From: Vicinamibacterales bacterium
Lineage (GTDB): Bacteria; Acidobacteriota; Vicinamibacteria; Vicinamibacterales; UBA2999
Assembly: GCA_030680175.1 (NCBI GenBank)
Contig: JAUXWO010000113.1
Coordinates: 1 to 64,000, forward strand
Direction of reading: 5' to 3'
Length of the DNA: 64,000 bases
The translations under genes were made by a program, and so were the position numbers. The notes below the pieces were generated by a model. It ran no database searches. It was given only the letters and a program-made list of their open reading frames with translations, and had not been told where the DNA came from. The stretch's first letter is position 1, and every line of letters starts with the position of its first letter. Below are positions 1 through 9,911 of this stretch, piece after piece.

Positions 1-163
1 AGGTAGTGGGTCGTGGGTCGTGCGCGCCGATATTGCGCCTTCACAGCAAGCCCCCGGCTGCAGCACCGAGACTCACAGGCCGCGACCCACTACCCACTAC
101 CCACGACCCACGACCCACTACCTACTACCTGTCTACTACCCACTACCCACTACCACTCCCCGT
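1..163. repeat. Degenerate heptamer array, CCCACTA type
   Basis: The stretch downstream of the ETF-QO stop is built from imperfect 7-bp units of the CCCACTA / CCCACGA type. It begins with a copy in the opposite orientation (GTAGTGGGTCGTGGGTCGTG), so the two ends could pair as a long imperfect hairpin. No gene is visible. It resembles the other heptamer arrays in this window in period and intergenic position, though the unit sequence differs. Confidence 0.8.
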
Positions 164-1822
164 CTACATCCCGTCGTACTGCGGGCCGCCGCCGCCCTCC
201 GGCGGGACCCACGTGATGACCCCGTAGGGGTCCATGATGTCGCAGGTCTTGCAGTGCACGCAGTTCGAGGCGTTGATCTGGAGGCGCTTGCCGCCCTGGC
301 CGTTGTCGACCATCTCGTAGACGCTGGCCGGGCAGAACTTCACGCAGGGATGGCCATACTCATCGCCGCAGATGGTGTGGCACACGTCGGTGTGCACGAG
401 CAGGTGGACGGGCTGCTCTTCGTCGTGCGCCACGCCCGAGTAGTGGACGCCGGTCACCTTGTCGAACGTCAGCTTCCGATCCGGCACCACGGCGTTCGAG
501 CCGGCCAGGATGTCCGCCTTGTCGATGCCGTAGTAATCGGCCAGGCGCCGCATCCGGGTGTGTCCGGGGTGCCCATGCAGGTCCTCGGGCCACCGGCCGC
601 CGGTGACCATCGCCAGCCCCGCGAAGGCCGACCCGGCAATGAGGCCGGCGCCGAACGCCTGGTGGACGTTGCGCACAGGGTAGAGCTCGGCCTTGATCGG
701 CCCCTCGTCCACGCGGGTCTTGTAGCGGCCGAGGACCGCCGACGAGGTGTCACCGGACCGCACGGCCTCGAACGCCGTCTCGGCCGCGTGCATCCCGCTC
801 CGCATGGCGAGATGGATGCCCTTCAGCCGCATCGAGTTCACGAAGTTCGCGGCATCGCCGATGATGAGGCCGCCGTCGAAATGCAGCCGCGGCTGCGTGT
901 TCCAGCCGCCTTCCGGCAGCGCCTTGGCGCCGTAGCGCACGAGCGACCCGCCCTCGAGGAGGCTCGCAATGAACGGGTGCAGCTTGAAGCGCTGGAACGC
1001 CGCGTGCGGGTCGAACAGCGGATCCTGGTAATCGAGTCCGACCACGAAGCCGATCGAGAGGCGGCCGTCCGGCATCGCATAGATCCAGCTGCCGCCGAAC
1101 TCCTCCTCGCGCAGCGGGTACCCGAGTGTGTGAATCACCGACCCCGGCGCGAGCCGGCCGGCCGGGACATCCCACAGCTCCTTGAGCCCGATCGCGAACT
1201 GCCCCGGCTGCTGGTGGACGCCGAGCTGGAGCGTGCGGGTCAGTTCCTTGGTGAGATGGCCGCGCACGCCGTCGGCGAAGATCGTGACCTTCGCGTGGAT
1301 ATCGGCGCCGGGCTCGTAGTTGCCCTTGCGCTCGCCGTGCTTGTCGAGGCCCTTGTCGCCGGTGCGTACGCCGATCACGCGCGACCCGTCAAACAGCACC
1401 GACTGCGCGGGGAAGCCGGTGAACAGGTCAATCCCGGCCGCCTCGACCTGCTCGCCCATCCACTTCGCCATGGCGCTCAGCGAGATGATGTAGTTGCCGT
1501 GGTTCTGGAACGGCGGCGGCGTGATGGGCATCCGCAGCTTGTGCTGCGGCGAGAGGAAGTAGACGCTGTCGTTGTCGACCGCGCAGGCGAGCGGCGCGCC
1601 CTTGGCTTCGAAGTCCGGGATCAAATCGCGCAGCGCCGAGGGGTCGAGGAGGGCGCCCGACAGCTGGTGCGATCCCACCTCGCGGCCCTTCTCGAGCACC
1701 GCGATCGCCAGCGGTTCCCCGCCATCCGCCTGCTGCAGCTGCGCGAGCCGCAGCGCGGCCGACAGGCCCGCCGGTCCCCCGCCGACGATCAGGACGTCAA
1801 CGTCGAGCGTCTCGCGTTCCAC
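164..1822 (-). CDS. Electron transfer flavoprotein-ubiquinone oxidoreductase (ETF-QO)
   Basis: This 552-aa membrane-associated flavo-iron-sulfur protein takes electrons from reduced ETF and passes them to the quinone pool. An FAD-binding GGGPAG motif lies at about residues 14-19. The C-terminal region carries the cluster cysteines (HPCVKFCP, then NCVHCKTCD) of the ETF-QO [4Fe-4S] domain. The ORF track runs further upstream, but that part overlaps etfA. The GTG start at 1822 shares one base with the etfA TAG stop (TAGTG), indicating translational coupling. It is last in an etfB-etfA-ETF-QO operon. With menaquinone genes in this window, the physiological acceptor is probably menaquinone (inference). 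Confidence 0.95.
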   Translation of the reverse strand: MERETLDVDVLIVGGGPAGLSAALRLAQLQQADGGEPLAIAVLEKGREVGSHQLSGALLDPSALRDLIPDFEAKGAPLACAVDNDSVYFLSPQHKLRMPITPPPFQNHGNYIISLSAMAKWMGEQVEAAGIDLFTGFPAQSVLFDGSRVIGVRTGDKGLDKHGERKGNYEPGADIHAKVTIFADGVRGHLTKELTRTLQLGVHQQPGQFAIGLKELWDVPAGRLAPGSVIHTLGYPLREEEFGGSWIYAMPDGRLSIGFVVGLDYQDPLFDPHAAFQRFKLHPFIASLLEGGSLVRYGAKALPEGGWNTQPRLHFDGGLIIGDAANFVNSMRLKGIHLAMRSGMHAAETAFEAVRSGDTSSAVLGRYKTRVDEGPIKAELYPVRNVHQAFGAGLIAGSAFAGLAMVTGGRWPEDLHGHPGHTRMRRLADYYGIDKADILAGSNAVVPDRKLTFDKVTGVHYSGVAHDEEQPVHLLVHTDVCHTICGDEYGHPCVKFCPASVYEMVDNGQGGKRLQINASNCVHCKTCDIMDPYGVITWVPPEGGGGPQYDGM

Positions 1823-2790
1823 TAGCCCTTCTCCAGCTCCGCCACGAGCGCGGGCGCGATCTCGAAGAGGTCCGCGGCGATGCCGTAGTCCGCCACCTCG
1901 AAGATGGGCGCCTCGGCGTCCTTGTTGATCGCCACGATGGTCCGCGCGCCCTTCATCCCGACCAGGTGCTGAATGGCGCCGGAGATCCCGAGCGCCACGT
2001 ACAGCTTCGGCGCCACGGTCTGACCCGAGCTGCCAATCTGGCGTTCCATCGGCAGCCACCCGTTGTCGCAGATCGGCCGCGACGCGGCCAGTTCGGCGCC
2101 GAACGCCTTGGCCAGCCCCTCGGCAACGGCCACGTTCTCCTGCGACTTGATGCCGCGGCCGACGGCGACGATGCGCTCGGCCTGGGACAGATCCACGGCG
2201 GCCTTCGCCTCCTGGAAGGGCGCCTCCGCGGTCTGGCGGATGCGGGCGGCGTCGATCGTCACGGGCACGGCCTTCACCGGCGCCCCGGCGCCCCGGGCGG
2301 CCTGATCCGCGCGCAGCGCGCCGATCTGGAAGCTCACCAGATGCGGGGCGGGGCCGAGCGGCGCCACGTCGGCCACGAGCTTGCCCTGGAACATCGGCCG
2401 CGCGAACGCGGTGGTCCCGTTGACGCTCCGGACCGCGGTCACGTCGGTGATGAGCGCCCGGTCGAGCCGCGCGGCCAGCGCCGGCGCGAAGTCGCGCGTC
2501 TGGTAGGTGTGCGGCAGGAAGACATAGGCGGGCGATTCCGCCTCGATCACCTGCTGCACGGCCTGCACGAACGCATCGGGCGTGTAGACGCCGAGCGCCA
2601 CATCATCGGCCGTGAGCACTTCCGCGACCTCGGCCGCGGCGAGTTCGGCGGCGGCGGCCGCGCCACCCGGACCGAGGACCGCGACCTTGATGGGCGTGAC
2701 GCCGGCGGCGAGTTGCTGCGCGGCGGCGATCACTTCCCAGCTGGCGCGATTGAGCGCGCCGTTCTTCTGTTCGGCAATAACGAGAATCAC
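1822..2790 (-). CDS. etfA: Electron transfer flavoprotein alpha subunit
   Basis: The 322-aa product is the FAD-carrying alpha subunit of the ETF heterodimer, which accepts electrons from acyl-CoA dehydrogenases. The C-terminal FAD-binding region is clear (ALGISGAIQHLVGM followed by IVAINKD and ADYGI), typical of EtfA. Translation starts at a GTG whose first bases overlap the etfB stop as GTGA, and the stop overlaps the GTG of the ETF-QO gene. The three genes are therefore tightly coupled. Confidence 0.96.
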   Translation of the reverse strand: MILVIAEQKNGALNRASWEVIAAAQQLAAGVTPIKVAVLGPGGAAAAAELAAAEVAEVLTADDVALGVYTPDAFVQAVQQVIEAESPAYVFLPHTYQTRDFAPALAARLDRALITDVTAVRSVNGTTAFARPMFQGKLVADVAPLGPAPHLVSFQIGALRADQAARGAGAPVKAVPVTIDAARIRQTAEAPFQEAKAAVDLSQAERIVAVGRGIKSQENVAVAEGLAKAFGAELAASRPICDNGWLPMERQIGSSGQTVAPKLYVALGISGAIQHLVGMKGARTIVAINKDAEAPIFEVADYGIAADLFEIAPALVAELEKG

Positions 2791-3548
2791 AGGGCTCGCG
2801 CCTCCTCGCGCAACCGGCGGACCAGCTCCTTGGCGGCCTCGGCCGGCGAACCGGTAATCATCACGGTCTGCTTCTGCTTCTGCGGCAAATAGAGGGCCAG
2901 GACCTGCTGGCGGGACGCCACGCCTTCCGGCGGCGCCACCTTCCGGATCTCCTTCTTCTTCGCCGCCATGATGCCCTTGAGCGTGGCGTAACGCAGCTGG
3001 TTGATCCCGCTCTGGATCGTCAGCAGCGCCGGCAGCGGCATCGTCAGGTACTGGAACCAGCCGCCTTCGAGCTCGCGCTTGACCTTCAGCGCGGCGTCCT
3101 GCACCTGGACTTCCATGATGATGGTCGAGTGCGGCATGCCGAGCCGCTCGGCGAGGACGGGCCCGAACTGCGCGTGGCCCTGATCGTCCGACTGGAGGCC
3201 CGTGAGCACGAGGTCGAACTGCTCCTCGGCCATGGCCCCGGCGAGCGCCGCGGCGGCCATCGCCGCGTCCCCGGCGCCAAGCGCCGTGTCCTCGACGTGG
3301 ATGGCGCGGTCGGCCCCGCGCGCCAACGCCTCGCGAATCACCTGCTGCACGCGGGTGGGACCCGCCGACACGACCACGACCTCGCCGCCGTGCTTCTCGC
3401 GGAGGCGCAGGCCTTCCTCGAGCGCATAGGCGTCGGGCTCGTTCATCTCGTAGCTGACGTCCTGCTCGCGAATCCAGGTCTTGTCGTCATTCAGCCGCGG
3501 CTGCCACTCCCGCGTGGGCACCTGCTTGATACAGACTGCGATTTTCAT
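2787..3548 (-). CDS. etfB: Electron transfer flavoprotein beta subunit
   Basis: The 253-aa beta subunit of ETF begins MKIAVCIKQVP, the family N-terminus. The ORF track extends upstream, but that extension is translated repeat sequence. The ATG at 3548 is preceded by AAGGGA in ribosome-binding position. The protein contains the EtfB regions ALARGADRAIHV, TGLQSDDQGHAQFGP and AAKKKEIR. It is first in the operon, and a CACGAAG-type repeat lies in its upstream region. Confidence 0.95.
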   Translation of the reverse strand: MKIAVCIKQVPTREWQPRLNDDKTWIREQDVSYEMNEPDAYALEEGLRLREKHGGEVVVVSAGPTRVQQVIREALARGADRAIHVEDTALGAGDAAMAAAALAGAMAEEQFDLVLTGLQSDDQGHAQFGPVLAERLGMPHSTIIMEVQVQDAALKVKRELEGGWFQYLTMPLPALLTIQSGINQLRYATLKGIMAAKKKEIRKVAPPEGVASRQQVLALYLPQKQKQTVMITGSPAEAAKELVRRLREEARAL

Positions 3549-3560
3549 TGTTCCCTTACA

Positions 3561-3612
3561 ACCAAGAACACAAACACGAAGGACACGAAGGCCACGAAGA
3601 TCCGCACGAAGC
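3561..3612. repeat. CACGAAG-type array copy (partial)
   Basis: Units of about 9 bp (ACACGAAGG, ACACGAAGG, CCACGAAGA) lie upstream of etfB. The same core occurs near 34421, 34600, 48283 and 58594. Unlike those copies, this one shows no clear inverted partner, so it may be a decayed half of the palindromic element. Confidence 0.75.
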
Positions 3613-3638
3613 AACTCGATCGACGGAGGAAATCCTGC

Positions 3639-3722
3639 GTCCCGCTGTCGGCACCGTGCGTCCCACTGTCGGCATCCTGAGTCCCACTGTCGGCGACCCG
3701 AGCACCACTGTCGCGCCCGGCG
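3639..3722. repeat. Four tandem 21-bp units at the fabF 3' end
   Basis: Four consecutive 21-bp units begin at 3639, 3660, 3681 and 3702. Units 2 and 3 share GTCCCACTGTCGGC exactly, and units 1 and 4 are diverged. The array ends one base before the fabF stop codon read on the minus strand. No gene is supported here. Confidence 0.85.
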
Positions 3723-4964
<1,242 letters not shown>

Positions 4965-5035
4965 GTTTCCTCCGATGCCCCCTCGGTCGGCCGGCGCGTC
5001 GGCCGCAGGGCCGGCGGCCGGCCCCGGGGCCTGCC

Positions 5036-5278
5036 CTACTTCTTGGACTTGGCGTGGGCCTCGATGTACTCGACGGCTTCCTTCACGCGCGTGATCTTCT
5101 CGGCGTCGTCGTCCGGAATCTCGATCCCGAACTCCTCCTCGAACGCCATGACGAGCTCGACGGTATCGAGCGAGTCGGCGCCGAGGTCGTCGACGAACGA
5201 GGCATCCGGCGTCACTTCTTCCTCGTCGACGCCCAACTGCTCCACGATAATGCTCTTGACCTTGTCGGCAACGGCCAT
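5036..5278 (-). CDS. acpP: Acyl carrier protein
   Basis: This 80-aa acidic protein carries growing acyl chains on a 4'-phosphopantetheine attached to the Ser of the DSLD motif (Ser36). The sequence [13 protein letters not shown] is diagnostic. It lies 10 bp after fabG and about 70 bp before fabF, the standard FAS II arrangement. Confidence 0.98.
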   Translation of the reverse strand: MAVADKVKSIIVEQLGVDEEEVTPDASFVDDLGADSLDTVELVMAFEEEFGIEIPDDDAEKITRVKEAVEYIEAHAKSKK

Positions 5279-5288
5279 TCCGCCCTCC

Positions 5289-6029
5289 CTACATGTACAT
5301 CCCGCCGTTGACTGCGAGAATCTGACCAGTAATATACGACGCCTCGTCGGAGGCGAGAAAACTCACGGCCGAGGCCACGTCCTCGGGCGCGCCCAAACGG
5401 CCCAGGGGAATCTGAGCCGCCCAGTCTCCGTGCGCCTGCGCCGTGATCGCCCGGGTCATGTCCGTGTCGATGAGCCCCGGCGCCACAACGTTGACGGTGA
5501 TGTTGCGCGACGCCACTTCCCGCGCCAGCGACTTGCAGAAGCCAATCAGGCCGGCCTTCGACGCCGCGTAATTGGCCTGCCCGGCATTGCCCGACTGCGC
5601 CACGACCGAACTCACCGCGACGATCCGCCCGCTCCGCTGCTTGATCATGGGCTTGAGCGCCGCCTGGCAGAGCACGAACGCCCCCGTCAGGTTCGTGGCG
5701 ATCACCTCGTCCCAGTCGGCGCGCTTCATCCGCAGCATCAACTGGTCGCGCGTGACGCCGGCATTGCTCACGAGAATATCGAGCCGGCCGTGCCGCGTGA
5801 CGACGCCGGCGACGAGCGCCGTGAGCGCATCCGCGTCCGTCATGTCGGCCGAGGCCGCCTCGGCGCGGCCGCCCGCGGCCACGATGGCGTCCACCGCCGC
5901 CTGCGCATTGTCCCCGCGCGCCACCGCCACCACCGTCGCGCCGCGCGCGGCCAGCATCGCCGCCGTGGCGCGCCCGATGCCGCGCGACGCACCGGTGACG
6001 ATCGCGACCCGTCCGTCCAGTGCTGTCAT
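5289..6029 (-). CDS. fabG: 3-oxoacyl-[ACP] reductase
   Basis: The 246-aa short-chain dehydrogenase reduces 3-ketoacyl-ACP with NADPH. It has the N-terminal TGASRGIG nucleotide-binding motif, NAGVTRD, the catalytic Ser in VSSVVAQSG, and YAASKAG with the catalytic Tyr and Lys. The ATG overlaps the fabD stop by one base (TGATG). Operon position between fabD and acpP confirms the role. Confidence 0.96.
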   Translation of the reverse strand: MTALDGRVAIVTGASRGIGRATAAMLAARGATVVAVARGDNAQAAVDAIVAAGGRAEAASADMTDADALTALVAGVVTRHGRLDILVSNAGVTRDQLMLRMKRADWDEVIATNLTGAFVLCQAALKPMIKQRSGRIVAVSSVVAQSGNAGQANYAASKAGLIGFCKSLAREVASRNITVNVVAPGLIDTDMTRAITAQAHGDWAAQIPLGRLGAPEDVASAVSFLASDEASYITGQILAVNGGMYM

Positions 6030-6967
6030 CAGGATGCCTGCCCTGCGAACACGGCCTCGACGCCTGCCAGGCCGTCCGGGCTCTCGAAATTCAGGATCGT
6101 GGCCCCGCGCGCCATCTTCTTCGCCAATCCGCTCAGCACCGTACCGGGGCCCACCTCAACATACGCGGTGACGCCCTCGGACGCAAGGCGCGCCATGACG
6201 TCCTCCCAGCGCACGGGCGCCGAGACCTGCTGCACGAGCGCCTCGATGCCCGCCGCCCCCTCGCGCCGGGGGGCGCCGTCCACGTTGACGACCACCGGGA
6301 TCTCCGGATCCCGCACCGTCAGCGCGCGCAGTTCCGGCGCGAGCCGCACCTCGGCCGGGCGCATCAGGGCGCAGTGGAACGGCGCGCTGACGGGGAGCGC
6401 AATCACGCGCCTGGCCCCGAGGGTCCTGGCCGCCTCCCCGGCGCGGGCCACCGCGGCCGCCGTGCCGGCGATGACGATCTGGCCGGGCGAGTTCAGGTTC
6501 GCCGGGCTCACCACCTCGCCTTCGGCCGCCTGCGCGCACGCCTGGCGCACGCCCGCCTCGTCGAGGCCGAGCACGGCCGCCATCGCCCCGGTGCCCACCG
6601 GCACCGCCTCCTGCATGTAGCGCCCCCGGTTCCTGACGATCCGCACGGCATCGGCGAACTCGAAGGTGCCGGCGGCCACGTGGGCGGAGTACTCGCCGAG
6701 GCTGTGCCCCGCCACGAACGCCGGGCGCAGCCCCCGCGACGCCAGCAGGCGCCACGCCGCCACGCTTACCGTCAGGATCGCCGGCTGGGTGTGCTCGGTG
6801 AGCATCAACTGCTCGGCCGGCCCCTCGAAGATCAGCCGGCTGAGCGGCGCGCCGAGCGCCGCGTCCGCCTCGGCGAACGTGTCGCGGCAGATCGGAAAGG
6901 CATCGGCCAGCGCGCGGCCCATGCCGACCGCCTGCGAGCCCTGGCCTGGAAACAGAAAGGCAATCAC
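6029..6967 (-). CDS. fabD: Malonyl-CoA:ACP transacylase
   Basis: The 312-aa enzyme loads malonyl groups from CoA onto ACP. The N-terminus has FLFPGQGSQ, the nucleophilic Ser lies in GHSLGEYS, and the catalytic His is in PVSAPFHC. The ORF track begins too early; the GTG at 6967 overlaps the plsX stop as GTGA and gives the family N-terminus (VIAFLFPGQG). Confidence 0.96.
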   Translation of the reverse strand: MIAFLFPGQGSQAVGMGRALADAFPICRDTFAEADAALGAPLSRLIFEGPAEQLMLTEHTQPAILTVSVAAWRLLASRGLRPAFVAGHSLGEYSAHVAAGTFEFADAVRIVRNRGRYMQEAVPVGTGAMAAVLGLDEAGVRQACAQAAEGEVVSPANLNSPGQIVIAGTAAAVARAGEAARTLGARRVIALPVSAPFHCALMRPAEVRLAPELRALTVRDPEIPVVVNVDGAPRREGAAGIEALVQQVSAPVRWEDVMARLASEGVTAYVEVGPGTVLSGLAKKMARGATILNFESPDGLAGVEAVFAGQAS

Positions 6968-7971
6968 CGTTGGGGCACCGCCGCGCGAGCGATCTCCTGC
7001 TCCACGCGTTCGAGAAACTGGGACGAGGCAAAGCGCGACGCCATCGCCACGGCGTTGCGAACCGCCTTGGCCGACGAGCGGCCGTGGCCCACGATACACA
7101 ACCCGGCCACCCCCATCAGCGGGGCGCCACCGAACTCCGAGTAATCCACGCGCTTGCGGAACCGCCGGAACGCGCGGCGCGACAGCAGCGACCCCACCTG
7201 GCTCGAGAACGTGCTCGACAACTCCTCGCCGAGCAGCTCTTCCACCATCTCGACCAGCCCTTCGCTCAACTTCAGCGCGACGTTGCCCGTGAAGCCGTCA
7301 CAGACGATCACGTCGGCCGCGCCGCTGAAGATCTCGCGGGCCTCGATGTTGCCGATGAAGCGGAGGGGCGCGGCCTTCAGCAGCCGGTGCGCCTCGCGCG
7401 TCAACTCGTTGCCCTTGGTCTCCTCTTCGCCGATGGAGAGGAGGCCGACGCGGGGGTCGGCGATGCCGAGCGCCACGCGCGCGTAGACGGCGCCCATGGC
7501 GCCGAACTGCAGCAGATGCGGCGGCCGGCACGAGACCGTCGCCCCCGCGTCGAGCAGCACCGCCATCCCGTGACGGGTCGGAATCGCCGGCGCGAGCGCC
7601 GGCCGGTCCACGCCCGGCAGCATGCCGAACGCGGCGTGCGCCGCCATCACCGCCGCACCGGTGTGCCCGGCGCTGACGAGTCCCGCGGCCTTGCCCGACG
7701 CGACGAGCTCCGCCGCCACCCGAATCGAGGCCAGGGGCTTGCGCCGCAGGGCCTGGGCCGGCGATTCGGCCATCTCGATCACATCGGGCGCCTCGACCAC
7801 GCACACGTCGAGCGTGTCCCGATCGGGATGCCGCCGCAGTTCCTCGTCGATCGCCGCCGTGCGGCCGACCAGGGCGACGCCGATCCCGAGATGACGCGCG
7901 GCGGCCAGCGCCCCGTCGACCACACGGCCAGGGGCGTGATCGCCGCCCATGGCGTCGATCGCGATGCGCAT
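6964..7971 (-). CDS. plsX: Phosphate acyltransferase PlsX
   Basis: The 335-aa enzyme makes acyl-phosphate from acyl-ACP for the PlsX/PlsY route to lysophosphatidate. The N-terminus IAIDAMGGDHAP, the SAGHTGA segment and the VCDGFTGNV segment are family hallmarks. It sits downstream of rpmF and upstream of fabD, as in many bacteria, and overlaps fabD by four bases. Confidence 0.96.
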   Translation of the reverse strand: MRIAIDAMGGDHAPGRVVDGALAAARHLGIGVALVGRTAAIDEELRRHPDRDTLDVCVVEAPDVIEMAESPAQALRRKPLASIRVAAELVASGKAAGLVSAGHTGAAVMAAHAAFGMLPGVDRPALAPAIPTRHGMAVLLDAGATVSCRPPHLLQFGAMGAVYARVALGIADPRVGLLSIGEEETKGNELTREAHRLLKAAPLRFIGNIEAREIFSGAADVIVCDGFTGNVALKLSEGLVEMVEELLGEELSSTFSSQVGSLLSRRAFRRFRKRVDYSEFGGAPLMGVAGLCIVGHGRSSAKAVRNAVAMASRFASSQFLERVEQEIARAAVPQR

Positions 7972-8011
7972 CGTGGGCTGGATCGCGAGGCCGGCCGAAG
8001 CCGGCCGATCG

Positions 8012-8194
8012 CTACTCGCCGTCGACCGGGCGCACCTGGCGCTGCTTGTAGTGGCCGCAGTAGGCGCACACGCGGTGCGGGGCCTTGGGCTCTCCGCACT
8101 GCGGGCAGTTGCCGGCCGTGAAGGCGGTCAGGGTGTCGTGGGTGCGGCGCTTCCGGCCGCGGGTCTTCGAGTGGCGCCGCTTTGGATTAGGCAT
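8012..8194 (-). CDS. rpmF: Ribosomal protein L32 (zinc-ribbon form)
   Basis: This 60-aa basic protein of the large ribosomal subunit starts MPNPKRRHSKTR. It has two CxxC pairs (CPQC and CAYC) that would bind zinc. The ORF track starts upstream; the ATG at 8194 gives the family N-terminus and overlaps the yceD stop by eight bases. The yceD-rpmF-plsX order is widely conserved. Confidence 0.97.
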   Translation of the reverse strand: MPNPKRRHSKTRGRKRRTHDTLTAFTAGNCPQCGEPKAPHRVCAYCGHYKQRQVRPVDGE

Positions 8195-8726
8195 CGTCGT
8201 TCTTCCGGTCTGAGGTAATGAGCGTCTTGAGCACGTCGAGCCGCGGATCCACCCACACGCGGGTGCACCCACAGACTCCCTGGTTGAGGTTCGTCCCGCA
8301 GTCGGGGCACAGCCCCTGGCAGTCCGGCCGGCACAGCGGCTTCATGGGCAGCGCCAGGTAGCACTGCTCGTCCACCAGCTGCCGCAGGTCGATGGTCTCC
8401 TCCTCATAGAAGGCCACCGACATGTCATCGTCGCCGATCTCGCGTTCGGCGAACTCCCCGGCGTCGGCCAGCGGCACGTACTGGAGGTCGAACACCCCCT
8501 CCACCGGCAACGCGTAGGGCTCCAGGCAGCGGCCGCACTCGAGTCCGAGCGTCGTCGTGACCCGTCCCGCCAGCCGCACCCGCGCCTTGTCCTTGTAGAT
8601 CGTCAGCCGCAGGACCACGGGTGCCGCCACCGTGTAGTCCTGATCGCCGTCCGCGAACCGGTCCGGGGCGTACGTCGCCTCGAACGGGGTCTCCGGCTGA
8701 CGAATCTGGTTGAGATCTAACTTCAT
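8187..8726 (-). CDS. YceD/DUF177 family protein
   Basis: The 179-aa protein belongs to the YceD (DUF177) family usually encoded directly before rpmF and linked to 23S rRNA accumulation or ribosome biogenesis. It shows the family RCLEPY core, and its tail is rich in paired cysteines (CRPDCQGLCPDCG, then CGC), suggesting a metal site. The start chosen is ATG at 8726 (MKLDLNQIR); the longer ORF reads through the promoter region. It is first in the FAS II operon. Molecular function is not settled. Confidence 0.85.
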   Translation of the reverse strand: MKLDLNQIRQPETPFEATYAPDRFADGDQDYTVAAPVVLRLTIYKDKARVRLAGRVTTTLGLECGRCLEPYALPVEGVFDLQYVPLADAGEFAEREIGDDDMSVAFYEEETIDLRQLVDEQCYLALPMKPLCRPDCQGLCPDCGTNLNQGVCGCTRVWVDPRLDVLKTLITSDRKNDDA

Positions 8727-8771
8727 GGCCACCCGGTCCTGTCCGCGCCACGCGCAGATGGCCGACCGAAA

Positions 8772-8777
8772 AGTATA
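8772..8777 (-). promoter_or_regulatory. Possible -10 box for the yceD-fab operon
   Basis: On the minus strand TATACT lies 46 bp before the yceD ATG, in the only gap upstream of the operon. No convincing -35 hexamer is seen at 16-18 bp spacing, so this is a tentative call. Confidence 0.4.
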
Positions 8778-8808
8778 CCACGGAGCTAAGGTGTTGCAGA
8801 CAGGGGCG

Positions 8809-9855
8809 TTAGATGCCCCCCAGTTCGACCCAGGGCTTCGGGATGAAGAGCCGCTCGTAGAGCGCCACGGCATAGCGGTCCGTCATCCCGGCCACGAAGT
8901 CCTGGACGGCCGTATCCAGGCCCTCGGCCTCGACCGTGCGCAGGTCCAGGAACTCGTCCGGCCGCTGCCGCACCTTCTCCCAGAGCCCGCCCAGAATCCC
9001 CTCGGCCTTGGCGAACTCCGCCGTAGCCACCTGGTTCTCGTAGACGGCATCGAACAGGAAGCCCCGGAGCTCGAGCGTGGCCTCGAGCATCGGCTCGCTC
9101 ATCCGGATCTCGGTCAGGCCACCCGCGAGCGTCTCCTGCACCACGTCGCCCACCATCCGGCCGATCCGCTCCGACGAGGACCGGCCGAGCGCCTGCACGG
9201 CCGCGGCCGGGAGCCGCGATTCGGCCAGCAGCCCCGCACGCACCGCGTCGTCGATGTCGTGATTGACGTAGGCGATGATGTCGGCCACGCGCGCCACCTG
9301 CCCTTCGATGGTGCCCGCGCGATGCTCGGGGGGGGCGCCCACCGGCAGGCCGTGCTTGCCCTTCGAGTGCCGCGCGATGCCGTCGCGCACCTCCCACGTC
9401 AGGTTGAGCCCCTGCCGATCGTGCTCGAGGACATCCACGATCCGGAGGCTCTGCTCGTAGTGGTTGAAGCCCGCCGGGTTGAGCGCCTGCAGCACGCGCT
9501 CGCCGGCGTGCCCGAAGGGCGTATGGCCCAGGTCGTGGCCGAGCGCGATCGCCTCGGTCAGCTCCTCGTGCAGCCGCAGCACCTTCGCTATCGTCCGCGC
9601 GATCTGCGAGACCTCGAGCGTGTGGGTGAGCCGCGTGCGGTAGTGATCGCCCGCCGGCGAGAAGAAGACCTGCGTCTTGTGCTTGAGGCGGCGAAACGCC
9701 TTCGTGTGGATGATGCGATCGCGGTCGCGCTGGAACGACGGCCGGATGGGATCCTCGACCTCGGGCCGCACACGCCCCTTCGTCCGGTCGCTCTTGGCGG
9801 CGTGCGGGTCCAGCGTGTCGTGCTCGCGTTGCTCGAGTTGTTGGCGAATCAGCAT
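8809..9855 (-). CDS. dGTP triphosphohydrolase-like HD protein
   Basis: The 348-aa protein fits the dGTPase-like HD phosphohydrolase family, which removes triphosphate from deoxynucleotides. The metal-binding residues appear as RLTHTLEVS, then ALGHDLGHTPFGHAGE, with a further His/Asp in YVNHDIDDA. The family N-terminus (LIRQQLEQRE then RTKGR) supports the ATG at 9855; a TTG seven codons upstream is possible. Substrate preference cannot be read from sequence. Confidence 0.9.
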   Translation of the reverse strand: MLIRQQLEQREHDTLDPHAAKSDRTKGRVRPEVEDPIRPSFQRDRDRIIHTKAFRRLKHKTQVFFSPAGDHYRTRLTHTLEVSQIARTIAKVLRLHEELTEAIALGHDLGHTPFGHAGERVLQALNPAGFNHYEQSLRIVDVLEHDRQGLNLTWEVRDGIARHSKGKHGLPVGAPPEHRAGTIEGQVARVADIIAYVNHDIDDAVRAGLLAESRLPAAAVQALGRSSSERIGRMVGDVVQETLAGGLTEIRMSEPMLEATLELRGFLFDAVYENQVATAEFAKAEGILGGLWEKVRQRPDEFLDLRTVEAEGLDTAVQDFVAGMTDRYAVALYERLFIPKPWVELGGI

Positions 9856-9911
9856 GGCAGTGGGTGTGGGGAGCAAACCCCAATGGTAGCCGAGGATCGT
9901 GACAATCCGGG

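Noticed and set aside
20-1825. 601-aa plus-strand ORF opposite ETF-QO
   Set aside because: Translated as Arg/His/Ala-rich sequence with no recognisable domain; it mirrors a clear minus-strand gene. Long antisense ORFs are common in GC-rich DNA.
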